Positions 10,601 through 18,492 of a stretch of 40,212 bases of DNA are shown piece by piece (within the stretch, counting starts at the first letter, position 1; each line of letters starts with the position of its first letter). Position numbers and translations under genes: made by a program. The stretch spans positions 1 to 40,212 of the forward strand of contig JAUIJU010000025.1 in the NCBI GenBank assembly GCA_030431095.1, given 5' to 3'. Below the pieces are notes generated by a model. It did no database searches. It was not told the origin of the DNA and saw nothing but the letters and a program-made list of their open reading frames with translations. This DNA is from Gammaproteobacteria bacterium. GTDB lineage: Bacteria > Pseudomonadota > Gammaproteobacteria > Xanthomonadales > SZUA-36.

Positions 10601-11850
10601 TCGTCAGGCGGCGTCGTGCCTCCGCCACTCATGTTCCGCAGAACGCCGGCAAGGACCCGGTTGTGGGTGGCGCTGCCCACGGCGGTGATCCACGGGGCAT
10701 TGGCCGGGCGTCCCATGGTGCCGGCATTGGGTCCGTCGTTACCGGCCGAAGTGGCCACGAAGATGCCCGCTTCGACGGCGTTGAGGAAGGCCAGCGTGTC
10801 CGGCGCGACCCAGGGGTCGAAAGCGCCACCGCCCACCGAGTAGTTGATCACGTCCACGCCGTCGGTCACGGCCTGGTCGATGGCCGCCAGAATGGCGGAG
10901 CTCTGGCAACCGTCGTCGTCGAAGTCGTCCGGATCGCCCGCGTAACACACGCGGTAGGACACCACGTTGGCGCGCGGCGCCACGCCACTCAGGGTACGCG
11001 GCAGGCCCACACCGAAGCTGAAGGCCACTGGGTTGCCGGCAGCGGTGGACGCCACGTGGGCGCCGTGCGAGCCGTTGTCGGCGCCGTTGTTGAATTCCTC
11101 GACGACGTCGGTGTCCGGGTCGTCTTCAACGAAATCGTACACGCCGACCAGCTTGTCGTTACACCCGACCTCGGCGTCGCTGCACAGTCCCAGCTGCTGG
11201 CCGAAGGGGTTTTCGTGGTCGTACACGTTGGGGTCCGGCACCGGCGCGCCTTCACCGGGATCGGCGAACGACGGATGATCCCAGTTGACGCCCGAATCGA
11301 TGACACCGATGACCACGCCCTCGCCACGGTTCGGGTCCAGCGGCCCCTCGCCGCTCCAGACGCGACCCGCGCCGATCCAGCCCGGGCCGGCGTCGGTCTG
11401 CAGCTTGAAGGTCTCGTCCAGGCGCACGGTGCGGACACCGTCCATCTTGGCCAGGCGCCGTGCTTCCTTGGCCGTCAGGCGCACGGAAAATCCGTTGAGC
11501 GCGGCGGTGTAGCGGTGCACCGGGATCAATTCGCGGCCAAAGGTCGCGGCGGCCTCGGCCTGGAATTCCCGAAAGCGCGCGTCGATGTCCTTCTGGCGAG
11601 CTTTCGCCACCTCGCTGCCCAGGTTCAGCTTGCCGCGCGGTCCGCGCAACTCGCGACTGGCCGTCACCGGCGTCAGGCGCTCCAGGTCGCGCAGTTCCTC
11701 GACCAGCGAGGCGTCGTCGAGCACAACGATGTATCGCGCCGTGCCGGCGCGTGTCTTGACGCCTTCGGGCGCCTTGGCGGCCAGTGCGGGGCCTGCGGCG
11801 AGGCACGCAACGAGCAGGCAGGACAGTACGCTACGGGATCCTTTCGACAT
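7675..11850 (-). CDS. Secreted subtilisin-like (S8) serine protease with C-terminal repeats
   Basis: A 1391-residue exported peptidase. Residues 1-24 (MSKGSRSVLSCLLVACLAAGPALA) are a Sec signal peptide. An I9-type propeptide follows (YIVVLDDASL... to about residue 145). The S8 domain has the full triad: Asp185 in GVIDSGVNWDHPS, His262 in GSHGAHVAS, Ser606 in GGTSMASPHVAG, with oxyanion Asn371 in SAGNDGP. A protease-associated (PA) insert lies at about 430-530. Beyond about 640 come beta-rich domains, one resembling a pre-peptidase C-terminal domain, and then two copies of a GLW...WYTYD/YLYDGDG-type repeat near 1190-1350. The ATG at 11850 is chosen for the signal peptide; an open extension upstream overlaps gor and is false. 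It starts 5 bp after the gor stop, with AGAGG as ribosome site. Probably a nutrient-scavenging extracellular protease. Confidence 0.93.
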   Translation of the reverse strand: MSKGSRSVLSCLLVACLAAGPALAAKAPEGVKTRAGTARYIVVLDDASLVEELRDLERLTPVTASRELRGPRGKLNLGSEVAKARQKDIDARFREFQAEAAATFGRELIPVHRYTAALNGFSVRLTAKEARRLAKMDGVRTVRLDETFKLQTDAGPGWIGAGRVWSGEGPLDPNRGEGVVIGVIDSGVNWDHPSFADPGEGAPVPDPNVYDHENPFGQQLGLCSDAEVGCNDKLVGVYDFVEDDPDTDVVEEFNNGADNGSHGAHVASTAAGNPVAFSFGVGLPRTLSGVAPRANVVSYRVCYAGDPDDFDDDGCQSSAILAAIDQAVTDGVDVINYSVGGGAFDPWVAPDTLAFLNAVEAGIFVATSAGNDGPNAGTMGRPANAPWITAVGSATHNRVLAGVLRNMSGGGTTPPDDLVGTTLTEDGLSQAPIVHASEFGFPLCGTGEPELAASCGANTGASNPFAPGTFNGEIVVCDRGTYGRVEKGKNLLDAGAGGYVLLNTESNGGEITNEDQHCLPATHLSASRGDELRDWLNTGSGHRGSLSGFQVVLDEDFADRMSDFSSRGPNPSPAENVLKPNVMAPGDLIFAAGPTGSQTIALGGTSMASPHVAGAAALLLAANPDLTPAQIASVLELSATDELARDENLGEATHFDTGAGRVRLFESATAGLYLEESPADFRDADPFEGGDPRTLNLASMTDSNCRATCSFTRTVSAFEGGHSWTASSSGFPEGVVVTVTPDSFDLAANAGQQIEVTVDWSQADVAGQWLFGKVHIDSGGFPTASLPVSVFASIGELPAEWGISTSKSSGFEDFELSGLGELPQATFSTGGLIPAEEITVDLVEDATWEDPFDGSEGTVTLLYDVPADTLWFHTDTPPSASEDVDLFVGFDSNNDGVAQESELVCLSATFEDVEFCDIFTPDQGVWWVVIQNWEDGFDEAPGEGPAQAVTLVSTLVVNDEEANLVATGPGMADPLDDLEVRLTWNDVNVPTGRTLYGAVGISSTSDANIDVGVIPVVLDRLGVALPETRALFSGKETAFALRANTSHQELFIDVPPGAVSLDVSVAGGDAAQNNNLEVDLVPVSFNQAFGAAPDAGGPGNAGSAVSAAGNNGQGPTVSIEDSVDPGRWYVVVTNNGNNPAAVRVTATLTHEGTPIPVYGGLWEPASRPGINQGFEYTPAGPVNAFLWYTYDRDGSPTWYIAAESTAMGNTWTADLFRYTNDGVTQHGTQVGTVSITQLDESDAVLTWTLYGESGSDRVTPLSRACPEVNDPPVSYTGLWFRGVDGLGGASVLADVNQAFIHYLYDGDGRPRWLLAAGGFETDEMVLEQFSGYCPTCSGSVSSESVGVLEVTFDDNTEGEWSLDYEFLPPASGGDQRTESIIKLSDNLACSN

Positions 11851-11855
11851 GACGA

Positions 11856-13217
11856 TTACCTCTGGCCCGGGACGGGCGTTCTCATGGTCACCAGTTCTTC
11901 CGCCGAGGTGGGGTGAATTCCGATGGTGGCGTCGAACTGTTCCTTGGTCAGACCCCATTTTACGGCCACGGCGAACCCCTGGACAATCTCTGGTGCATCG
12001 GGGCCCACCACGTGCAGTCCGACCACGCGGCGGCCTTCGCGTTCCACGATCAGCTTCATGAGGGACTTTTCCGCCCGCCCCGACAAGGTGTGCTTCATCG
12101 GCCGGAATTCCGAGCGGAAGACCTCCACCTCGCCATAGTGGTGAGTGGCATCTTCTTCGCTGACGCCCACGGTGCCGACCTGCGGGTTGGAAAACACTGC
12201 GCAAGCCACGGCCTCGTGGTCGGTGGCGCGCGGTCTGCCGCCGAACTGGGTGTCGGCGAAGGCGTGCCCTTCGTGAATGGCCACCGGGGTCAGGTTCAGG
12301 CGGTGGGTCACGTCACCGACGGCAAATACGCTGTCCACGTTGGTCCGCGCATATTCGTCGACGGGCACCGAGCCGTCCGCGCGCAGGTCGACGCCCGCCT
12401 CGGGCAACCCCAGGCCACGCGTATTGGGCACGCGCCCCGTCGCGTACATCACGACATCGGTGGTTATCGTGCTGCCGTCGTCCAGGGTGGCCGCCAGGCC
12501 GTCATCGGTCTCTACGATCCTCGAGACCAGGGCCTCGAAGCGGAAATCGACACCCTTGGCGGCCATTTCACGCGTGACCACCCGGCGCACGTCACCGTCA
12601 AAGCCACGCAGCACCTGGTCGCCGCGGTAAACCTGGTGGGTCTCGCTGCCCAGGCCATTGAAAATGCTGGCGAATTCACAGGCGATGTAGCCACCGCCGA
12701 CCACCAGCACCCGACCCGGCAACCGTTCGAGATGAAACGCCTCGTTGGACGTGATCACGTGCCCGGCGCCTTCAAAGTCCGGTACCCAGGGCCAGCCTCC
12801 GGTGGCGACGAGGATCTTCTCCGCCGTGAATCGCCGCTCGCCGACGGCCACGGTGTGCGCGTCTTCCAACACCCCGCGACCCTCGTGCAACACCACCCCG
12901 GCGCCGTCGAGCAGCCCGTGGTAGATGCCCTCCAGTCGGTCGAGTTCGGCGTGCACGGCGCCGATCATGCGCGGCCAACTGAATGCCGTCTCGCCCAGTT
13001 GCCAGCCGTATCCCGCCGCATCTTCGAAATCCTCTCCGAAGTGCGCCGCGTAGGACATCAGCTTCTTGGGAACGCACCCGCGGATCACGCAGGTGCCGCC
13101 GACACGACTTTCCTCGCAGATGGCCACGCGCGCCCCGTGCCCGGCGGCGATGCGCGCCGCGCGGACGCCGCCGGAGCCGGCGCCGATCACGAAAAGGTCA
13201 TAGTCGTACTCATCCAT
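11856..13217 (-). CDS. gor: Glutathione-disulfide reductase
   Basis: A cytosolic FAD/NADPH disulfide reductase that keeps glutathione reduced. The 453-residue protein shows the FAD motif FVIGAGSGGVRAARIAA, the redox pair Cys43/Cys48 in GGTCVIRGCVPKK, the NADPH-binding VVGGGYIACEFASIFNGLG followed by an Arg-containing VYRGDQVLRGFD that favours NADPH, FAVGDVTHRLNLTPVAI, and the C-terminal base pair His435/Glu440 in GIHPTSAEE. It lacks the mercury- or lipoamide-type landmarks. The start MDEYDYDLFVIGAG at 13217 is standard; an extension to 13313 is not needed. It diverges from the ccm operon and is followed 5 bp later by the secreted protease. Confidence 0.95.
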   Translation of the reverse strand: MDEYDYDLFVIGAGSGGVRAARIAAGHGARVAICEESRVGGTCVIRGCVPKKLMSYAAHFGEDFEDAAGYGWQLGETAFSWPRMIGAVHAELDRLEGIYHGLLDGAGVVLHEGRGVLEDAHTVAVGERRFTAEKILVATGGWPWVPDFEGAGHVITSNEAFHLERLPGRVLVVGGGYIACEFASIFNGLGSETHQVYRGDQVLRGFDGDVRRVVTREMAAKGVDFRFEALVSRIVETDDGLAATLDDGSTITTDVVMYATGRVPNTRGLGLPEAGVDLRADGSVPVDEYARTNVDSVFAVGDVTHRLNLTPVAIHEGHAFADTQFGGRPRATDHEAVACAVFSNPQVGTVGVSEEDATHHYGEVEVFRSEFRPMKHTLSGRAEKSLMKLIVEREGRRVVGLHVVGPDAPEIVQGFAVAVKWGLTKEQFDATIGIHPTSAEELVTMRTPVPGQR

Positions 13218-13291
13218 GCTGTGTTTCCTGCATCGGTTCGTTCGGGCGGCACAATGTAGCAGGCATTCAGCAAGAATACCCGGCACGCGTG

Positions 13292-13311
13292 GACTTGCTG
13301 TGAAGCAAGTC
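13292..13311. promoter_or_regulatory. Palindrome in the gor-ccmA intergenic region
   Basis: GACTTGC, six bases, GCAAGTC: a perfect 7-bp inverted repeat in the 128-bp divergent promoter region of gor and ccmA. It could be an operator for either side or a small hairpin in the ccmA leader (35 bp before ccmA). I recognise no specific regulator. The rest of the gap shows only a weak TACATT for gor. Confidence 0.35.
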
Positions 13312-13345
13312 ATAGCATGGGCGCACGCGACTGAACCGCTCCTGA

Positions 13346-13939
13346 ATGCTCAAGTCACACCAACTCCTGCTGGAGCGACACTTCCAGCCCGTTTTCGCTC
13401 CCGTTGACCTCGAGGTCCGCGGCGGCGAGTTGTGGCTGATCACCGGGGCCAACGGCGCCGGAAAGACCACGTTGATCCGACTGCTCGCCGGCCTGGCGCG
13501 GCCCACCAGCGGGCGGCTCCTGCGCGAAGCCGGCACGGTGGCTTACCTTGGGCACCAACTGGGCCTCAAGGCCGATCTCAGCGTCGTGGAAAACCTGGCC
13601 TTCGCCGCCGCGCTCAGCGGCGGAGACGCGTTACCGATTCAGCGGACCCTGGAACGCCTGGACCTGGCCGATGCCAGTCACCAGGCGGCCCGCACCCTGT
13701 CAGCCGGCCAGCGTAAACGCTGCGCCCTGGCGCGCCTGTCGCTGACACCGGCGTCGCTGTGGCTGCTGGACGAACCCTACGCCAACCTGGATGCGCCGGG
13801 CGTGAAGGTCGTGGACGCGCTGCTGGCGGAGCACCTGGACGGCGGTGGCGCCTGCGTCATGAGTACGCACGGCGCACTGCGTCCCCCGGATTTGCCCTGG
13901 CGGGAACTGGCCATTCAGCCCTGGGAGGCCCCGGCGTGA
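13346..13939 (+). CDS. ccmA: Cytochrome c maturation ABC transporter ATP-binding protein CcmA
   Basis: The ATPase of the CcmABCD complex, whose ATP hydrolysis releases heme-loaded CcmE from CcmC. The 197 residues contain the Walker A ITGANGAGKTTLIRLLAGL (about 33-51), a signature LSAGQRKRCALARL and a Walker B LWLLDEPYANLD, all in expected order. It is the first gene of an unbroken ccmABCDEFGHI operon with overlapping ends, and its TGA overlaps the GTG of ccmB. The ATG start at 13346 gives a normal CcmA N-terminus. Its 128-bp upstream region carries a palindrome at 13292-13311. Confidence 0.96.
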   Translation: MLKSHQLLLERHFQPVFAPVDLEVRGGELWLITGANGAGKTTLIRLLAGLARPTSGRLLREAGTVAYLGHQLGLKADLSVVENLAFAAALSGGDALPIQRTLERLDLADASHQAARTLSAGQRKRCALARLSLTPASLWLLDEPYANLDAPGVKVVDALLAEHLDGGGACVMSTHGALRPPDLPWRELAIQPWEAPA

Positions 13940-14607
13940 GCGGGCGCGTGCTGTTGCCGTTGCTGCGACGTGACCTGCTGCTCGCCTACCGGCGGCGAAC
14001 CGAGCTGTTGCTGCCGCTGGTCTTTCTGCTGGTCGTCGTCAGCCTGTTCCCACTGGGGGTGGGTCCGGGCCCCCAGGTCCTGGCGCGAATCGCCGTGGGG
14101 GTGATCTGGATTGCCGCCCTGCTGGCCACCGTGGTTTCGCTGGACGGCCTGTTCCGCAGCGACTTCGAGGACGGAAGCCTGGAACAGGTGGCGGTCAGCG
14201 GCCATTCCCTGGCGCGGGTGGCGCTGGTAAAGGCGCTGGTCCACTGGCTGGTCGCCGGACTGCCGATCGTGCTGCTTTCCCCGTTGCTGGCGATCTGGAT
14301 GAACCTTCCGGAAGGTGGACTGGGCGCGCTGGTGGCTTCGCTGGCGCTGGGCACGCCCACGCTGAGCCTTTTGGGGGCCATCGGCGCCGCGCTGACGGTC
14401 AGCCTGAACCGCGGAGGCCAGCTGTTGTCCCTGCTGGTGTTCCCGCTTTACGTACCCATATTGATCCTGGCGACCAGCGCCGTCTCGTCGGCCACGGACT
14501 CCCTGCCTTACAATGGGCAGTTGGGCCTGCTGGCCGCGGGACTTGTCGCGGCCCTCACCCTGGCCCCCATGGCCATCGCCGCCGCCCTGAAACTGAGTCT
14601 CGAGTAA
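13936..14607 (+). CDS. ccmB: Heme exporter subunit CcmB
   Basis: Membrane subunit of the CcmABCD complex. The 223 residues form about six transmembrane segments and contain the CcmB hallmarks LLLPLVFLLVVVSLFPLGVGP, DGLFRSDFEDGSLEQ and the late LVFPLYVPILILATSAV. The start is the GTG that overlaps the ccmA stop (GTGA); an open extension inside ccmA is discarded. It is followed 17 bp later by ccmC. Length and hydrophobic pattern match the family. Confidence 0.95.
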   Translation: MSGRVLLPLLRRDLLLAYRRRTELLLPLVFLLVVVSLFPLGVGPGPQVLARIAVGVIWIAALLATVVSLDGLFRSDFEDGSLEQVAVSGHSLARVALVKALVHWLVAGLPIVLLSPLLAIWMNLPEGGLGALVASLALGTPTLSLLGAIGAALTVSLNRGGQLLSLLVFPLYVPILILATSAVSSATDSLPYNGQLGLLAAGLVAALTLAPMAIAAALKLSLE

Positions 14608-14624
14608 GCAAGCCGACCACCGAC

Positions 14625-15374
14625 ATGAGCCGAGCCAAACGCATCTTTCACCAGTTCGGATCACCCCCGTGGCTGTTCCGGTTCGCGGGGTGGCTCATCC
14701 CGTGGCTGTGGCTGGTCTGTATCGCGCTGGGCGCCTGGGGGCTGTGGTGGGGCCTGCTGATCGCGCCCCCGGACTACCTTCAGGGAGAGAGCGTGCGCAT
14801 CATGTACCTGCACGTGCCCTCGGCGTGGATGTCCTATTCCATCTACCTGCTCATGGCCATTTTCGGCTTCTGCGCCCTGGTCTGGCACGTGCGCGCCGCG
14901 GAGATCATGGCCATGGCCAGCGCACCGATCGGCGCTGCCTTCACCCTGGTCACACTGGTCACCGGCAGCCTGTGGGGTCGGCCCACCTGGGGTACCTACT
15001 GGGTGTGGGATGCGCGCCTGACATCGGAGCTGGTGCTGCTGTTCCTTTACCTCGGTGTGATGGGCCTGCACAGCGCTTTCGACGAGCCACGCAAAGGCGC
15101 CCGGGCAGCCGCCCTGCTGTCCCTGGTGGGGCTGGTCAACATTCCGATCATTCATTACTCGGTGGTGTGGTGGAACACCCTGCACCAGCCTGGCAGCGTC
15201 GGGGTGGACGGCAGCAGCATTCATCCGAGCATGCTTTGGCCGTTGCTGATCGTCGCGCTGGCCGCCAAGTTCTACTACGGCGCCAACCTGCTGAGCCGAA
15301 CCCGTGTGCGCTTGCTGGAAGAAAACAGGCACCGGCGCTGGGCCCGGGCCTGGGTCACCGGAGGAATTGACTGA
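14625..15374 (+). CDS. ccmC: Heme-handling protein CcmC
   Basis: An inner-membrane protein of the heme-handling family that presents heme on the periplasmic side and attaches it to CcmE. The 249 residues have six membrane spans. The tryptophan-rich WWD motif is seen as WGRPTWGTYWVWDARLTSE (about residues 124-142), flanked by two histidines that ligate heme: MYLHVPSAW before it and IIHYSVVWWNTLHQP after it. Its TGA overlaps the ATG of ccmD. Confidence 0.96.
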   Translation: MSRAKRIFHQFGSPPWLFRFAGWLIPWLWLVCIALGAWGLWWGLLIAPPDYLQGESVRIMYLHVPSAWMSYSIYLLMAIFGFCALVWHVRAAEIMAMASAPIGAAFTLVTLVTGSLWGRPTWGTYWVWDARLTSELVLLFLYLGVMGLHSAFDEPRKGARAAALLSLVGLVNIPIIHYSVVWWNTLHQPGSVGVDGSSIHPSMLWPLLIVALAAKFYYGANLLSRTRVRLLEENRHRRWARAWVTGGID

Positions 15375-15523
15375 TGGACCACACCCCTTTCATCGTCGGC
15401 GCATACGTCACCGGCGCTCTGGTCTTCACCTGGTGCGCCGTGGCGCCGGTGATGCGCATGCGCCGGCTGCGTCGCGACCTGGCCCGTCACTACCGGCGTA
15501 GCGCACGGACGGAGGCCATCTGA
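15374..15523 (+). CDS. ccmD: Small membrane protein CcmD
   Basis: A 49-residue protein that stabilises the CcmABC-CcmE complex. It begins MDHTPFIVGAYVTGALVFTW, a single membrane helix at about residues 6-27, and ends in a strongly basic cytosolic tail (RMRRLRRDLARHYRRSART), which is the CcmD layout. The ATG overlaps the ccmC stop (TGATG), and ccmE begins one base after its stop. It is short enough to be missed by automatic gene calling, but size, position and charge pattern fit well. Confidence 0.9.
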   Translation: MDHTPFIVGAYVTGALVFTWCAVAPVMRMRRLRRDLARHYRRSARTEAI

Positions 15524-15524
15524 T

Positions 15525-15995
15525 ATGCATCCCAAGCGCAAGAAGCGCCTGCTGGGCCTGGTCGTCATTCTCGTTGGCGTCGGCCTGGCCAGTGCGATTA
15601 CCATCTGGTCGCTGCGCCAGAACATGCTGTTTTTTGTCACGCCGGGCGATGTCGCGGCGGAAAACATCCCGCCGGGCCGCCCGTTCCGCCTGGGCGGACT
15701 GGTGCAGCCAGGCAGCGTGACGCGGGCCGAGGATGGCCTGACAGTACGCTTCACGGTCACCGACGGTGAGGGAGACATCGACGTGGCGTACGACGGCATC
15801 CTTCCCGACCTGTTCCGCGAAGGCCAGGGCGTGATCGCCCGCGGCGCGATGGACCAGGCCATGGTGTTCCAGGCGACCGAGGTGCTGGCCAAGCACGACG
15901 AAAATTACATGCCGCCGGAAGTGGCCGAGGCGCTGGCTGAAAAGGGCCATCCGCTGCCGTCCAGGCCACAATCCGCCGGTGACGGAACACCATGA
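15525..15995 (+). CDS. ccmE: Periplasmic heme chaperone CcmE
   Basis: CcmE covalently carries heme from CcmC to the CcmFH ligase. The 156-residue protein has an N-terminal membrane anchor (about residues 9-29) after a basic MHPKRKKR head and a periplasmic beta-barrel. The heme-binding His124 is in LAKHDENYMPPEV, with the axial Tyr128; the preceding DGILPDLFREGQGVIARG is also family-conserved. Its stop overlaps the ccmF start by four bases. This is the His type, not the Cys variant seen in some other groups. Confidence 0.96.
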   Translation: MHPKRKKRLLGLVVILVGVGLASAITIWSLRQNMLFFVTPGDVAAENIPPGRPFRLGGLVQPGSVTRAEDGLTVRFTVTDGEGDIDVAYDGILPDLFREGQGVIARGAMDQAMVFQATEVLAKHDENYMPPEVAEALAEKGHPLPSRPQSAGDGTP

Positions 15996-17959
15996 TTGCT
16001 GAACTGGGCCAGGTCGCACTGGTCACGGCGCTGCTGGCTTCGCTCTGTCTGGGCCTGTTTCCCCTGCTCGGCGCACGTCGTGAACATGCACCCCTGATGG
16101 ACATCGCCACGCCGGGCGCGGTGGCGCAGTTCGCGCTGGTCGTGCTGGCCTACGTCCTGCTGACCTGGGCCTTCATCGCTCAGGATTTCTCTGTCGAGTA
16201 CGTGGCGCTGCATTCCAACTCGCGATTGCCGATGATGTACCGTTTTACCGCCGTGTGGAGCGCCCACGAAGGCTCCTTGCTGCTGTGGGCACTGGTGCTG
16301 GCAGGCTGGACGCTGGCCGTGGCCCTGTTCAGCCAGACCCTGCCGACCGCGTTCCGGGCCCGCGTGCTGGCCGTCATGGGCTGGATTTCCGCTGGTTTCC
16401 TGCTGTTCATCCTGTACACGTCCAACCCCTTCAGCCGCCTGCTGCCCGCGGCGCCCGAGGGCCGGGACATGAACCCGTTGCTGCAGGATCCGGGCATGAT
16501 CATCCACCCGCCCATGCTGTACATGGGCTACGTGGGATTCGCCGTGGCCTTCGCCTTCGCGGTGGCGGCGCTCCTGGGCGGCCAGGTGACGCGCGAATGG
16601 GTACGCTGGACACGGCCCTGGACGCACGTGGCCTGGGCCTTCCTGACCATCGGCATCGCCCTGGGCAGCTGGTGGGCCTACTACGAGCTGGGCTGGGGCG
16701 GCTGGTGGTTCTGGGACCCGGTGGAAAACGCGTCGTTCATGCCCTGGCTGGTGGGCACCGCCCTGGTGCATTCACAGGCCGTGACCGAGAAAACCGGCGC
16801 TTTTCGCAACTGGACGTTGCTGTTGGCCATCGCGGCCTTCTCACTGAGCCTGCTCGGCACGTTCCTGGTCCGCTCCGGGGTCATCACGTCGGTTCATGCC
16901 TTCGCCTCGGACCCCACCCGGGGAACCTGGATCCTGGTGTACCTGCTGCTGGTCGTCGGCGGCTCGCTGACCCTGTTTGCCGCCCGTGCACCGAAAATGG
17001 CCCAGGGCAGCGGCTTCGATACCGTCTCGCGCGAATCCCTGCTGCTGCTCAACAACCTGGTGCTGGGCGTGATGGCGGCCATGGTGCTGCTGGGCACGCT
17101 GTACCCACTGGCCGTGGAAGCCTTGGGGGCGGGCAAGATTTCGGTCGGCGCACCCTATTTCGGCCTGATGTTTTCGTTGTTGCTCGTGCCATTGGTGACG
17201 GCCCTGCCGCTGGGCGTGTTCAGCCGCTTCCGGCGTGATCGGCTCGGACGTCTTCTGGGTCAATTGCGCTGGCTGCTGGCACTGGCCGGGCTGGGCGGGC
17301 TGGGCGTGGCGATGTGGCTGCCCGAAGCCGGCGCCTTCGCCCCGCTGGGAACGGCCGGCGCGGTCTGGTTGATGGCCGCCAGTCTCGCCTGGCCCCTGCG
17401 CCGGCTTCGTGGCCAGGGCAGCGCGCGTGGGTTCACCCGGGCCGAGACGGCGATGACCCTGGCCCACTTCGGCCTCGGCGTGTTCCTGGTGGGTATTTCG
17501 CTGACCGGCGCCACCGGCAGCGAACGGCACCTGCGTATGGCGCCAGGAGATCGTTTCGACCTGGCCGGCTACCAGTTCGTTTTCGAGGGGATGCGCCGGG
17601 TTGACGGACCCAACTACGCTGCCGATGAGGGCGCATTCACCGTCTACCGCGATGGACGCCCGGCGGCGCGGCTGGCGCCGCAGAAACGGCGGTATTTGCG
17701 CGACGGACAGGTCATGACCGAGGCGGCCATCGACCCTGGCCTGACGCGCGACCTGTACGTGTCGCTGGGTGAACCGCTGGATGGAGGGCAGGCCTGGGCG
17801 GTGCGGCTCTATCACAAGCCTTTCGTCCGCTTTATCTGGCTGGGCGCGTTGCTCATGACGGCCGGTGGTCTGCTGGCCGCCAGTGACCGTCGCTACCGGC
17901 GGACGTCCAGCGCATCCCGTGAGCAGGCGGCGCCAGGTGGCGAAGCGGTGCCGGCATGA
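15992..17959 (+). CDS. ccmF: Cytochrome c heme lyase subunit CcmF
   Basis: A large integral membrane protein that with CcmH and CcmI joins heme to apocytochrome c. The 655 residues have about 13-15 hydrophobic segments. The WWD domain reads WWAYYELGWGGWWFWDPVENASFMPW near residues 229-254, with conserved LNSNSRLPMMYRFTAVWSAHEGSL-type sequence before it (here HSNSRLPMMYRFTAVWSAHEG) and a periplasmic loop near the C-terminus. It starts within the ccmE stop and ends overlapping the ccmG start (ATGA). Length fits the family. Confidence 0.97.
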   Translation: MIAELGQVALVTALLASLCLGLFPLLGARREHAPLMDIATPGAVAQFALVVLAYVLLTWAFIAQDFSVEYVALHSNSRLPMMYRFTAVWSAHEGSLLLWALVLAGWTLAVALFSQTLPTAFRARVLAVMGWISAGFLLFILYTSNPFSRLLPAAPEGRDMNPLLQDPGMIIHPPMLYMGYVGFAVAFAFAVAALLGGQVTREWVRWTRPWTHVAWAFLTIGIALGSWWAYYELGWGGWWFWDPVENASFMPWLVGTALVHSQAVTEKTGAFRNWTLLLAIAAFSLSLLGTFLVRSGVITSVHAFASDPTRGTWILVYLLLVVGGSLTLFAARAPKMAQGSGFDTVSRESLLLLNNLVLGVMAAMVLLGTLYPLAVEALGAGKISVGAPYFGLMFSLLLVPLVTALPLGVFSRFRRDRLGRLLGQLRWLLALAGLGGLGVAMWLPEAGAFAPLGTAGAVWLMAASLAWPLRRLRGQGSARGFTRAETAMTLAHFGLGVFLVGISLTGATGSERHLRMAPGDRFDLAGYQFVFEGMRRVDGPNYAADEGAFTVYRDGRPAARLAPQKRRYLRDGQVMTEAAIDPGLTRDLYVSLGEPLDGGQAWAVRLYHKPFVRFIWLGALLMTAGGLLAASDRRYRRTSSASREQAAPGGEAVPA

Positions 17960-18492
17960 GTCGTATCCTGCCCCTGGCCGCCTTCCTGCTGCTGGCATGC
18001 CTGCTGGTGTTCGGCCTGTTCCATTCGGACGAGAAATCCGAGCTGCCCTCGCCCTTGATCGGCAAACCGGTGCCGGCCTTTGCCTTGCCGACCCTGTTCG
18101 AACCACGCCGCACGGTGAGCGCTGCCGACCTGGTCGGTACGCCTTACCTGGTGAACTTCTGGGCCAGCTGGTGTGTGACCTGCCGCGTGGAGCACCCGGT
18201 GATCGAGGAGCTGGCCCGCAGCGACCGGGTCCGCATCGTGGGTTTCAACTTTCGCGACGAAGGGGAGGACGCCCGCGCCTGGCTGGAACGCTGGGGCGAC
18301 CCCTACGACCTGCACCTGGTGGACCGGGACGGACGGATCAGCATCGACTTCGGCGTGTACGCAGCGCCGGAAACCTTCCTGGTGGATGCCGAAGGAAACA
18401 TCGTGTTCAAGCACCTGGGCGCGCTCACGCCGGAGATCATCGAACGCGAAATCATTCCACGCCTGTCGCCACGCGCGGGTGACGGAACATGA
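17956..18492 (+). CDS. ccmG: Thiol:disulfide interchange protein CcmG (DsbE)
   Basis: A membrane-anchored periplasmic thioredoxin that reduces the heme-binding cysteines of apocytochrome c. It is 178 residues long with an N-terminal anchor (about 5-22). The active site is NFWASWCVTCRVEHP, with Cys73 and Cys76; the dipeptide between them is Val-Thr rather than the more frequent Pro-Thr or Gly-Pro, a mild variation. The cis-proline region YAAPETFLVD is also kept. Both ends overlap neighbouring genes by four bases. Confidence 0.96.
   Translation: MSRILPLAAFLLLACLLVFGLFHSDEKSELPSPLIGKPVPAFALPTLFEPRRTVSAADLVGTPYLVNFWASWCVTCRVEHPVIEELARSDRVRIVGFNFRDEGEDARAWLERWGDPYDLHLVDRDGRISIDFGVYAAPETFLVDAEGNIVFKHLGALTPEIIEREIIPRLSPRAGDGT

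Noticed and set aside
9889-11916. A 675-residue open frame antisense to the protease gene, and many similar long antisense frames
   Set aside because: They are shadows produced by high GC codon bias; their translations are low-complexity (His, Gln, Gly, Arg rich) and match no fold, while the opposite strand has clear domains.
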